The notes below the pieces were generated by a model. It was not told where the DNA came from. It did no database searches and saw only the letters and a program-made list of their open reading frames with translations. 64,000 nucleotides of DNA from Hyphomicrobiales bacterium (GTDB lineage: Bacteria; Pseudomonadota; Alphaproteobacteria; Rhizobiales; Rhizobiaceae). Both the position numbers and the translations under genes were made by a program. Below are positions 24,067-31,620 of the stretch, piece after piece. Each line of letters begins with the position of its first letter. The stretch's first letter is position 1. The DNA lies in NCBI GenBank assembly GCA_900469625.1, contig UBXV01000014.1, positions 152,812 to 216,811 of the forward strand, written 5' to 3'.

Positions 24067-24773
24067 CAGGCAGCCCTCCGCTCTTCGATGAATGCGCCCT
24101 TGTCGAGATGCAGCGTCCTGTTGGCATGAAGCGCTGCCTGCGGGTCGTGCGTCACCATGACGATGGTCTTGCCGAATTCCCGGTTGAGCATGCGCAGCAT
24201 CGCCAGCACCTCGTCGGCCGACTTTCGATCGAGATCGCCGGTCGGCTCGTCGCAGAGAAGCAAGGCCGGATCGGCAACGATGGCGCGGGCGATGCCGACA
24301 CGCTGTTGCTGGCCGCCGGACATCGAGACCGGATATTGTCGGGCGCGGTCGGCAAGCCCGACCAGTTCCAGCACCTTTTCCACCCGGCCACGCCGGTCCC
24401 TCGCCGACAGGGATTTGAGCAGCAGCGGCAGTTCGACATTCTCCGCAACGGTCAACATGGGCAGCAGATTGTAGAACTGGAAAACGATGCCCATGCAGTG
24501 CGCACGCCAGCTGGCGCGGGCCGCCTCGCCCATCTGGTCGAGCCGGCTTGAGCCGATGCGCAGGCAGCCGGCATCCGGCCGGTCGATGCCGGCCAGCATG
24601 TTGAGCAAGGTCGATTTTCCCGATCCGGACGGGCCCATGATCGCGACGAAATCGCCGCTCGGGATTTTCAGGTCGAGGCTGGAGAAGATCGGTACGGTTT
24701 CGCCGCCGATCGCGTAGGCTTTGCTGATCCCGCTCAGCTGAATGTAGGGTTCCAGGTGGTTTGCAGTCGTCAT
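24066..24773 (-). CDS. ABC transporter ATP-binding protein, LolD/MacB type
   Basis: A 235-residue ATPase with Walker [10 protein letters not shown] (about residues 47-55), Q-loop [13 protein letters not shown], signature MSGGQQQR, Walker [13 protein letters not shown] and H-loop VTHD. The motifs and length put it in the family serving FtsX-type permeases. It overlaps the membrane-fusion gene by ATGA and the first permease by one base. Confidence 0.92.
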   Translation of the reverse strand: MTTANHLEPYIQLSGISKAYAIGGETVPIFSSLDLKIPSGDFVAIMGPSGSGKSTLLNMLAGIDRPDAGCLRIGSSRLDQMGEAARASWRAHCMGIVFQFYNLLPMLTVAENVELPLLLKSLSARDRRGRVEKVLELVGLADRARQYPVSMSGGQQQRVGIARAIVADPALLLCDEPTGDLDRKSADEVLAMLRMLNREFGKTIVMVTHDPQAALHANRTLHLDKGAFIEERRAA

Positions 24774-25897
24774 TGCGATGTCTCTCCGATCTGATTTTCC
24801 AAACGAATGCGCGCCGCCATGTTCGGCCGGATACCAGCAGGCGGATTTCTGAGGGCAAGGCGCAGGGTGACGGTGCCTTTCTCGGCGGAGGCGACCGGCG
24901 CGATCCGCAAAATCTCGACGCCGAAGGGCCTGTCGGGAACGCCGTCCAGCACCGCCTCGCCGGGCAGCCCCGGCCGAAGGACGCCAATGCTGGTTTCCGC
25001 GACGTCCGCATCGATCACCAGCCTCGACGTGTCCGTGATCGCGAGCAGCATCTGGTTCTCCAGAACGCTGTCGACGCGCGCGAGCACCATGTCGCCAGCA
25101 TGGGCGTCGAGCGCGGTGACGGTGCCCGTCATCGGAGCCCGCACGACGAGCGCATCGACCCGCTCCTGCGCGATGCGCACCTGAAGCGTCGCCTTTGCAA
25201 GCCTCTGCCGCGCCTGGGCCAGGCTGTTGAGCGCGCTGTTGCGGGCCGTGGCCGCCTTCTCGAGGTCCTGCGTGGAAATGGAATGCGAGGCGGCGAGCGC
25301 TTCCGAACGCCGGAACGACGCCCCTATCTGCTCCAGCTCGATTTCGCAGGCCTCGACGACGAGACCCGCCAGGACCCTTTCGGCGAGTGCCTGTTCGAGC
25401 GCAAAACCCGCGCCGGCATCCTCGAGCGTGACGAGGATTTCACCGGCTTCGACATGTTGCCCGATCTCGACATCCACGGACATGATCCGCCCTTCGTATT
25501 TGGAAAACACCGAGACGCTGTGCGGCGCCACCACATGGCCGGAGCCGGTGACTTCGCGCGGGACGTCGGAAGACGGCTTCATCAGTGTTGCCGAGCCGTC
25601 GTTGCGGGTGGCCGCCTGGCTGAGGGGTTGCGCGGATTGCCGGGCTGCGGCCTCGACCGTCGCCGGTTCTCCACCCGGCGCTGGCTGCCAAAGGAAGGCC
25701 CCGAGCCGATCGGCGGCATCGGGCGAGATCAAGGGGACAGCGACGGTCGCGCCGGCCGCCAAGGCGAGCAGGCAACCGGAAAGCAGACGTCGCCGAAATC
25801 GTCTCGGCGGCGGCGTCCGTGTTTGTGGCGAAGGCTCGAGCGAAAGCGCCTTCAGCGTTTCGGCGAGTTTACGGTCGTGTTCAGGGATGATGTTCAT
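24770..25897 (-). CDS. HlyD-type membrane-fusion protein
   Basis: A 375-residue periplasmic adaptor anchored by one N-terminal helix (about residues 39-58). It shows the split biotinyl-lipoyl halves (VFSKYEGRIMSVDVEIGQHV and VVRAPMTGTVTALDAHAGDM), an alpha-hairpin between them, and a beta-barrel region after it. It would link the ABC permeases to an outer-membrane channel. It starts 82 bases after the AraC-type regulator; sequence words in this gap recur upstream of the regulator gene. Confidence 0.88.
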   Translation of the reverse strand: MNIIPEHDRKLAETLKALSLEPSPQTRTPPPRRFRRRLLSGCLLALAAGATVAVPLISPDAADRLGAFLWQPAPGGEPATVEAAARQSAQPLSQAATRNDGSATLMKPSSDVPREVTGSGHVVAPHSVSVFSKYEGRIMSVDVEIGQHVEAGEILVTLEDAGAGFALEQALAERVLAGLVVEACEIELEQIGASFRRSEALAASHSISTQDLEKAATARNSALNSLAQARQRLAKATLQVRIAQERVDALVVRAPMTGTVTALDAHAGDMVLARVDSVLENQMLLAITDTSRLVIDADVAETSIGVLRPGLPGEAVLDGVPDRPFGVEILRIAPVASAEKGTVTLRLALRNPPAGIRPNMAARIRLENQIGETSQ

Positions 25898-25951
25898 GCC
25901 GGCACTATGGGCGCCGGCACCGGGATCTCGACCGAAAACGCGATAAAGGCC

Positions 25952-25983
25952 GTACTCGATCCTGAAAGAGTACCTGGCGTCAG
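25952..25983. promoter_or_regulatory. Candidate regulator site upstream of the ABC export genes
   Basis: The stretch contains the inverted repeat GTACTC...GAGTAC (25952-25973) and the words ATCCTGAAAGAG and CTGGCGTCAG. Both words recur in the same order upstream of the AraC-type gene. The second word overlaps that gene's stop codon. Confidence 0.45.
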
Positions 25984-27011
25984 CCCTTGGCCGGGCCTCG
26001 TGACCTGCGCCATTCGACCGGGGTCATTTCGGTCGCGCGGCGGAACTCGCGATTGAAGTTGGATTTCGTCTGGAAGCCGACCTCGAACATGATTTCCGTC
26101 ACCGGCTTGGCCGTTTGCGCAAGCAGATCGCACGCCTCCCTGATCCGGAACGCGTTGACATATTGCGAGACGTTGCTGCCGGTCGCCTCGTTGATGGCCG
26201 TCGATATCTGTCGCGCCGGGATGCGGAGCTTTCTCGCCAGCCGGTCGAGCGTCAGGTCGCAATCGCGGTAGACCGCCCTCTCCCGCATCAGCGTCTCGAC
26301 CGCCAGCATCGTTTCCGCGGTCTCGACGCCTTTCGAGGCATCCGTGACCTCCGACATCTCCGCCGAGCCGGCAAAAGGTCGGCTCCGCCCCATGGCTGCC
26401 ACCGCAACCGAGAGAATGACGAGCCCGGCCAGTTGTCCGCCCATGATGACCAGCGGGGCGTTCTGCCCATGCATCCAAGCCATATCGAGAAATACGAGGA
26501 CATCCCCCAGCGCCGACAGGAACAAGGCACCTGCCGCAAAGAGAATGGCCCGATAGGCAGACCCTGCTTCATCGAACGCGGCAAGGCGAAGGGCATCCGC
26601 GCCCGGTTGCACCAGGAGGAGAATGGCGACCCCATAGCTGACAAAGATCAAGACGAGAGCCAGGTCGATGCCATCGCGCCAGATGACCGTCAGCGTAGCG
26701 ACAAGGAGAACCGGGAGCGCATGCACGCCGACCCTGAGAGAAAGCGAGAACCAGCTCCTGCCGATCAGCTGGCAAACGCCGGCATAGACGAGCGGCGGGA
26801 TCGTTGCGGCAACGACAGGCGCGACAAACATGATCTGCTGCAGCCCATAGCCCCATCTGAGACCCACCAGCAGGCATTGCAGTGCGCTGACCAAAATCAG
26901 GGCGAGGAACGGGATATTTGCCGGCCTGTCTTCCGCGCCACGACGGACCGCGACGATGAAGAGCCCGAGAATCAGAATCGACACGACGATAGGCAATGGG
27001 ATGAGAAGCAT
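25980..27011 (-). CDS. Membrane-bound AraC-type regulator
   Basis: A protein of about 343 residues with seven hydrophobic helices in its first 210 residues and a C-terminal AraC-type DNA-binding domain: two helix-turn-helix units, LTLDRLARKLRIPARQISTAIN and VTEIMFEVGFQTKSNFNREFRR, followed by the usual TPVEWRR. Such proteins sense a signal in the membrane and bind DNA directly. It heads the operon with the ABC exporter and probably controls it. The start MLLIPLPIVV lacks a clear ribosome binding site; a TTG 19 codons upstream is an alternative. Confidence 0.85.
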   Translation of the reverse strand: MLLIPLPIVVSILILGLFIVAVRRGAEDRPANIPFLALILVSALQCLLVGLRWGYGLQQIMFVAPVVAATIPPLVYAGVCQLIGRSWFSLSLRVGVHALPVLLVATLTVIWRDGIDLALVLIFVSYGVAILLLVQPGADALRLAAFDEAGSAYRAILFAAGALFLSALGDVLVFLDMAWMHGQNAPLVIMGGQLAGLVILSVAVAAMGRSRPFAGSAEMSEVTDASKGVETAETMLAVETLMRERAVYRDCDLTLDRLARKLRIPARQISTAINEATGSNVSQYVNAFRIREACDLLAQTAKPVTEIMFEVGFQTKSNFNREFRRATEMTPVEWRRSRGPAKG

Positions 27012-27079
27012 GAGGCGGCCGGGCAAAAGATGCGTTGCGATGCTGCCGGCGACGTCTACACGACGCAACGACGACGGTC

Positions 27080-27133
27080 ATCCTGAAAGAGATAGACCGA
27101 GAAAGCAGAGCTTGGATTACCCTCTGGCGTCAG
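27080..27133. promoter_or_regulatory. Repeated words upstream of the AraC-type gene
   Basis: ATCCTGAAAGAG (27080-27091) and CTGGCGTCAG (27124-27133) match the two words found before the ABC export genes, here separated by 32 bases instead of 3. CTCTGGCGTCAGAG is also itself a short inverted repeat. Confidence 0.4.
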
Positions 27134-27294
27134 AGGTATCGAGAGGATCGTATCGATGGGGACAGCGGCCGAGCGGCATCACCAGCTGTACGCGCGGTCC
27201 GTCGGCCCGATGCCGTCACGATCCAACGCCGACCCACAAACGTCCGCGTTGAATCTGCTGTGTCCACGGGGGACTGTGAAACCGCTGCGGAAAC

Positions 27295-27603
27295 CTAGAG
27301 GGTCTGCAGCTTGCCGAGGTTCTTGGCAACCAGATAGTAGAAGGTCACGCGGGACTTGGAGCGGTCTGCCGCCATCGCCTTGGCCGTGGCCGAAATGGCT
27401 GCATCCGCCTCGGCACCCGCCACGCCGAGCTTCTTCTCGCACCATTTTTCCCTGACGCGTTCGAGCTCCTTGGGGTCGGTTGCCGATACGAGCGAGGAAT
27501 CCTTGTTGCGCAGCGCAATGCCGAGATGGCGCACGATCTTGTTCACAACAGCTTCGTCGGCGCCGCTGTCATACTTCTGCACATCTGCGAGATAGTCGGT
27601 CAT
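27295..27603 (-). CDS. DUF2853 protein
   Basis: A 102-residue soluble, largely helical protein opening MTDYLADVQKYDSGADEAVV, characteristic of the DUF2853 family. Later segments EREKWCEKKLG-like (RVREKWCEKKLG) and YYLVAKNLGKL are also typical. The function is unknown. It lies alone upstream of the tmRNA gene, divergent from it. The shorter start is used because the upstream extension has no family character. Confidence 0.85.
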   Translation of the reverse strand: MTDYLADVQKYDSGADEAVVNKIVRHLGIALRNKDSSLVSATDPKELERVREKWCEKKLGVAGAEADAAISATAKAMAADRSKSRVTFYYLVAKNLGKLQTL

Positions 27604-27800
27604 GATGCCTCCACATGGGATTGCTCGAAAACTGCGCCATGCCCGGGCCTGCCCTTGAGCCTGCACGCAGCCGCCGGAGTTTTTCACGGCTGCCGAGCAT
27701 GTCAAGGGTTTTGGCCGATCGGGAGATTTGCCTTCGCCGCGGTTTTGAAAAAGCAGCGATATATCCGCCTCCTCCCCCTTTTCTTGGGGCGCGGAAAGAC

Positions 27801-27806
27801 CTATAT
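27801..27806 (+). promoter_or_regulatory. Candidate -10 box of ssrA
   Basis: CTATAT matches the rhizobial -10 consensus and would place the transcript start about six bases on. No good -35 element is visible at the proper distance. Confidence 0.35.
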
Positions 27807-27811
27807 GACAG

Positions 27812-28147
27812 ATGCCGTCTTCGGGCGGCTATGGCAATAAACGGGCGGTGAAATAAACCCATTGGACCCGGGGGCGGTACCCGGCGCCTCCACCAAAAAC
27901 CGGTCGATACTTCGATGACCGGCTTTTGATGGGGGCGAAATAGGATCGACAAGGGCGTAAAGATCGACTTTTTGCTCGGCATTGTACCACCGTTATCGGG
28001 CTAAACTTATAGTTGCAAACGACAACTATGCTGAAGCACGTCTCGCTGCCTAACGGCGGTGCGACACTTCAAATCAAGTCCTTCCGGGTAGCACCGTAAG
28101 GCGGGGTCCGAAGGCACCTGGCAACAGAAGCCTTCACCTTCTCCCCC
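27812..28147 (+). ncRNA. ssrA: tmRNA, permuted two-piece form
   Basis: Ribosome-rescue RNA. As in other alphaproteobacteria the gene is circularly permuted: the acceptor piece comes first and ends CGCCTCCACCA at 27895; after a 35-base removed segment that folds as a hairpin, the coding piece begins GGGGGCG at 27931, which pairs with CGCCTCC to build the acceptor stem. The tag reading frame is 28015-28053 and reads ANDNYAEARLAA then TAA, the known alphaproteobacterial degradation tag. The outer ends are approximate: the start is taken from a CTATAT box and the end from the last recognisable helix. The ClpXP adaptor gene sspB follows. Confidence 0.96.
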
Positions 28148-28249
28148 GCTTCGAAATGGTCTATAGATGCTTGGATAATTGACTCGTCATATCGAGACGG
28201 GCATTGGAAAGCCGACAGTAGAATTGAGTTCGAGAGAGACGGGAATCCC

Positions 28250-28765
28250 ATGGGCCAGGACCACATTCGCTATGACATTCTGGCGCAGGACGCGCTTCGC
28301 GGCGTCATCCGCAAAGTACTGACCGAGGTTGCCGCCACCGGCCACCTGCCTGGCGAACACCATTTCTTCATCACCTTCCTGACCGGCGCGCCGGGTGTTC
28401 GCATTTCGCAGCACCTGAAGTCGAAGTATCCCGAGCAGATGACGATCGTCGTCCAGCACCAGTTCTGGGAGCTCAAGGTCTCCGATATCGGCTTCGAGAT
28501 CGGCCTCTCCTTCTCCGACACGCCGGAACGGCTGGTCATCCCCTTCAATGCCATTCGCGGCTTCTACGATCCCTCCGTCAATTTCGAACTCGAATTCGAC
28601 GTGGCGACGGCCGAAGAGGAAGAGGTGGAATCTGCGGAGATCACCGCCTACCCCGTGCCTGAAACCGACGGCGAAGCGCAGCCCAAGGACACGGAAAAAT
28701 CCGGTGAAGCCAAGAATGGCGGCGGCTCCGTCGTCTCGCTCGATTCCTTCCGCAAGAAGAACTGA
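28250..28765 (+). CDS. sspB: ClpXP adaptor SspB
   Basis: Adaptor that binds the tmRNA tag and delivers stalled-translation products to ClpXP. The 171-residue protein has the SspB fold in residues 1-120 (HHFFITFLTGAPGVRISQHL, MTIVVQHQFWELKVSD, RLVIPFNAIRGFYDPSVNF), an acidic flexible linker, and a conserved tail VVSLDSFRKKN (residues 161-171) at the place where other SspB proteins carry their ClpX-docking peptide. It lies about 100 bases after ssrA on the same strand, and the next gene encodes a protein that starts with a very similar peptide. Confidence 0.88.
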   Translation: MGQDHIRYDILAQDALRGVIRKVLTEVAATGHLPGEHHFFITFLTGAPGVRISQHLKSKYPEQMTIVVQHQFWELKVSDIGFEIGLSFSDTPERLVIPFNAIRGFYDPSVNFELEFDVATAEEEEVESAEITAYPVPETDGEAQPKDTEKSGEAKNGGGSVVSLDSFRKKN

Positions 28766-28802
28766 GCCGCACGAAGACCTGAGGCAACCGAAAGGGCGCG
28801 GC

Positions 28803-29012
28803 ATGAGTGGTGACGTCGTCAATCTGCGCCAGTTTCGCAAGCGCAACGCCCGCGCTGAAAAGGAAAAGCAGGCCGAACAGAACCGTATTTCGTTCGGCCG
28901 CACCAAAGCCGAGAAATCGTTGACCGACGCCTTGAACGCCAAGGCCGAAAAAGCGCACGAACAGGGGCGCCGGGAACCGACGGCCGACAGGCCTGACGAG
29001 ACGAAGGACTGA
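28803..29012 (+). CDS. DUF4169 protein
   Basis: A 69-residue, highly charged, probably helical protein opening MSGDVVNLRQFRKRNARAEK, with GRTKAEK in the middle; this is the DUF4169 family, of unknown function. Residues 5-15 (VVNLRQFRKRN) match seven of eleven positions of the SspB tail encoded just upstream (VVSLDSFRKKN). AAAGGG precedes the ATG and the gap to sspB is 37 bases, so cotranscription is likely. A ribbon-helix-helix gene follows. Confidence 0.85.
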   Translation: MSGDVVNLRQFRKRNARAEKEKQAEQNRISFGRTKAEKSLTDALNAKAEKAHEQGRREPTADRPDETKD

Positions 29013-29038
29013 CCGGCCGCATGCGGCCGATGCGGCCC

Positions 29039-29079
29039 GGCGTCACGCTTCCGAAACACCGGCGTCACGCTTCCGAAAC
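29039..29079. repeat. Short direct repeat
   Basis: A 19-base word, GGCGTCACGCTTCCGAAAC, occurs twice with a 22-base period just after the DUF4169 gene. It may be a local duplication. Confidence 0.7.
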
Positions 29080-29230
29080 GATTTGAAAGCAAGGCACGTC
29101 ACGGATTGAGATCGCCAGCCGGGCCCTCGACAGGGTACGCAACCGGCGAAAAACGATTCCCGTACAAGAGCTTGGCCCGGCTTTCCGAATCAAACCGCCA
29201 ACGACTTGAACGAGGACACGAGCTCCGGCG

Positions 29231-29467
29231 ATGATCCGAAAACACTCCGCCACCCTGCACGGACACCGCACCAGCTTCTCGCTCGAGGATCCGTTCTGGC
29301 TGGAACTGAAGACGATCGCGGCTGCCCGGGCCATGCCGATCGCCCAGCTGATCGTCGAGATCGACGATGCCCGCGGCGGCGACAGCAATCTCTCGTCTGC
29401 GCTGCGGGTCTATGTCCTCGACTGGATCAAGTCGAAAGCCGAGCGATCAACGCCCGGCGACGCGTGA
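29231..29467 (+). CDS. Ribbon-helix-helix domain protein
   Basis: A 78-residue protein with the RHH_4 pattern: a beta strand around GHRTSFSLEDPFWLELKTIA, then helices AMPIAQLIVEID and NLSSALRVYVLDWIKSKAE. Such proteins are small DNA-binding dimers. It regularly pairs with DUF4169 in rhizobia; the target is unknown. Its last 21 bases overlap the end of the convergent diguanylate cyclase gene. Confidence 0.88.
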   Translation: MIRKHSATLHGHRTSFSLEDPFWLELKTIAAARAMPIAQLIVEIDDARGGDSNLSSALRVYVLDWIKSKAERSTPGDA

Positions 29468-30319
29468 CGGTGCGTCACCGTGGTCGGTGAAGGCGTCCGT
29501 AAGGGCGCCGGCAAGTCCGTCGCGCAGCTGTGCGGCCATCGCCCTGATCCCGCCCGGCAGCCGTGAATACTCCACCAGACACACCCGGTTGCGCCCCGTG
29601 TTCTTGGCGAGATAGAGCTGGTCGTCGGCAACCTTGAAGATGTCCTCGTACTGGACCGGGTAGGTAAACAGCGCCACACCGATGCTGACCGTCACCGGAT
29701 CGGCGCTCGAAGCAATCGCCTGCCCGCGCTCGGCCACCGCCAGACGAATGCGTTCGGCCATCGCGCCGATCGTTTCTGGATGGGCTTCATGGACGAACAC
29801 CCCGAATTCCTCGCCACCCAGACGGCCGATCAGGCCGCTTTCCCCCACCGCCGCGCGCATCTCGGTTGCGATCGCGACCAGCGCCTCGTCACCGGCCAGA
29901 TGCCCATGCTGATCGTTGATGCGCTTGAAGTGGTCGGCATCCAGCACCATCAGCGCCGAGGTGGCCGGAAAAGGCTTGAGATCCTGTTCGGCGGCGAAGG
30001 CCGTCACGTCGGACGTGAATGCCGCGCGACTGAGACAGCCCGTCAGGCCGTCATAGCGGCTCGCAAGCGTCAGGAGATCGTTGGCACGCGCAAGCTGCTG
30101 CAGCTTGATGCCGATGAAGGCGAAAAGCGGGATGGCGAGAAGCAGCGGGATGTAGAGGGCAAGACGCATCGATGTCGCCATCACCTCAGGCCCGAAAGGG
30201 GCGATGTAGTGATAGGTGATGAGAACGGCAACGGCGGTGCAACCGACGGTGCCCGAAAATGTCCAGTTCACGATCCAGATGACCGCGCGGCGATCAAGGC
30301 CCTTATAAAGCGACGTCAT
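29447..30319 (-). CDS. Membrane-bound diguanylate cyclase
   Basis: A 290-residue protein with two TM helices (about residues 12-38 and 52-75) and a C-terminal GGDEF domain. The active site reads GGEEF within GRLGGEEFGV, and VLDADHFKRINDQHGHLAGD holds the metal-binding Asp. No RxxD inhibitory site lies before the GGEEF, so product inhibition through that site is not expected. It makes cyclic di-GMP. Start MTSLYKGLD is preceded by a G-rich ribosome binding site. There is no periplasmic sensor domain, only short loops. Confidence 0.9.
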   Translation of the reverse strand: MTSLYKGLDRRAVIWIVNWTFSGTVGCTAVAVLITYHYIAPFGPEVMATSMRLALYIPLLLAIPLFAFIGIKLQQLARANDLLTLASRYDGLTGCLSRAAFTSDVTAFAAEQDLKPFPATSALMVLDADHFKRINDQHGHLAGDEALVAIATEMRAAVGESGLIGRLGGEEFGVFVHEAHPETIGAMAERIRLAVAERGQAIASSADPVTVSIGVALFTYPVQYEDIFKVADDQLYLAKNTGRNRVCLVEYSRLPGGIRAMAAQLRDGLAGALTDAFTDHGDAPSRVAGR

Positions 30320-30653
30320 GCCACCCCCCGTTGCCATCGCCACTGTGAAGGCAGGATGCTAATCGCCGCTCAACCAATCCATTAGGATTTTAGGTGCTTT
30401 GCGTTTCGACGCACAGAACGGCGCGCACGGATCGATCCCGGCCCCGCCCCAAGCCACGGCGCCGGCGCTGGAGCGCAGGCCTGCACATGCGTCTCCTCCT
30501 GTGTGCTTGCCGCCACAGATTGGCCAAATCGATACGGCCCGACAGGCCCGCCGGGACATTTTCACTTGTTAAGGCAACGCTAATTTCAAACAATCCTCGT
30601 CGTGTCAGCGGCCCTTGCCGCGACGCCTGCAAGTTGTGGGAGGGAGAACACCC
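30320..30653. other. Intergenic promoter region
   Basis: Divergent upstream region of the diguanylate cyclase and the outer-membrane protein. Apart from the GGGAGGGAG ribosome binding site of the latter, I recognise no element. Confidence 0.4.
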
Positions 30654-31445
30654 ATGCGTCACTGTGCACGGATCGGCCTGGCGACCTGCCTCGCCCTGTC
30701 ATCGACTGTCATCGCCAACGCCGCCGACATCACACCACTTCTGGCCCCGACCGCCGAGCCTCAGCAGACGCAGAGCGGCTGGCAGTTCTCCGTCGCGCCC
30801 TATTTCTGGATGGCCGGCCTGACGGGCGACACCAGCCAACTCGGCCTGCCCAATGTGCATATCGATTCCAGCTTCGGCGACATCTGGAACAATCTCGATT
30901 TCGCCCTGATGGTGACGGGCGAGGCCCGCAACGGTCCCTACAGCATCTTCGGCGATACGATCTACATCAAGCTTTCCGCCAGCGGCAGCACGCCGGACGG
31001 CGTCCTTGCCGATAGCGTCAGCCTCGACACCCAGAGCTTTTCCGCAACGCTCGGCGCCGGCTATGCGATCTACGAGGATCAGAACTCCCATCTGGATGTC
31101 GTCGGCGGCCTGAAAGTCTGGTCGGTCGACACGACGCTCTCCTTTTCCGGCGGCTCGCTCGGTGGCGTCAGCCGCGACGACAGCGCCACCTGGGTCGACG
31201 CGGTCGCCGGCCTTCGCGGCGCCTATTACTTCACGCCCGAATTCTATCTGACCGGATGGGGACTGATCGGCGGCGGCGGAGCGGATCTCGATTGGGATGC
31301 CGCACTCGGTCTCGGCTACAAGTTCACCGACACGATATCGGCGGTCGCCGGTTATCGTGCGCTGGGCGTCGACTACAGCAATGACGGCTTCAAATACGAT
31401 GTCGTCCAGCATGGCCCCATCATCGGCGTTTCGGTCCGCTTCTGA
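30654..31445 (+). CDS. Outer-membrane beta-barrel protein
   Basis: A 263-residue secreted protein. The signal peptide ends IANA-AD near residue 23. The mature part has alternating strands (WQFSVAPYFWMAGLTGD, FSATLGAGYAIYEDQNS, WVDAVAGLRGAYYFTPEFYL) and ends with Phe in GVSVRF, the sequence type recognised by the BAM machinery. It resembles the Omp25/OmpA-like 8-stranded barrels but no exact family is clear. The start MRHCARIGL has GGGAGGGAG upstream. Confidence 0.78.
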   Translation: MRHCARIGLATCLALSSTVIANAADITPLLAPTAEPQQTQSGWQFSVAPYFWMAGLTGDTSQLGLPNVHIDSSFGDIWNNLDFALMVTGEARNGPYSIFGDTIYIKLSASGSTPDGVLADSVSLDTQSFSATLGAGYAIYEDQNSHLDVVGGLKVWSVDTTLSFSGGSLGGVSRDDSATWVDAVAGLRGAYYFTPEFYLTGWGLIGGGGADLDWDAALGLGYKFTDTISAVAGYRALGVDYSNDGFKYDVVQHGPIIGVSVRF

Positions 31446-31620
31446 CAGGTCGTCCAGCAGTTCAGCAGGTCGAGGGCCGCAAGGGCCCCGCCAACCTCGC
31501 GCCATCGTTCAAAGTCCAGGGATGATCACAGACTGAAGCGGGGCGCCCGGACCAGCTGCACCACCAGCGCGGCGAAGACCTGCCCTCACCCACTTTGACC
31601 GAAGGTCCGTCTGCGCGGTG

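Noticed and set aside
22924-25011. 695-codon reading of the first ABC permease
   Set aside because: The upstream part is out-of-frame sequence of the ATPase and adaptor genes; the true start overlaps the ATPase stop codon.
27569-27982. ORF on the minus strand across the acceptor piece of the tmRNA gene
   Set aside because: The region is fully explained by ssrA and the start of DUF2853.
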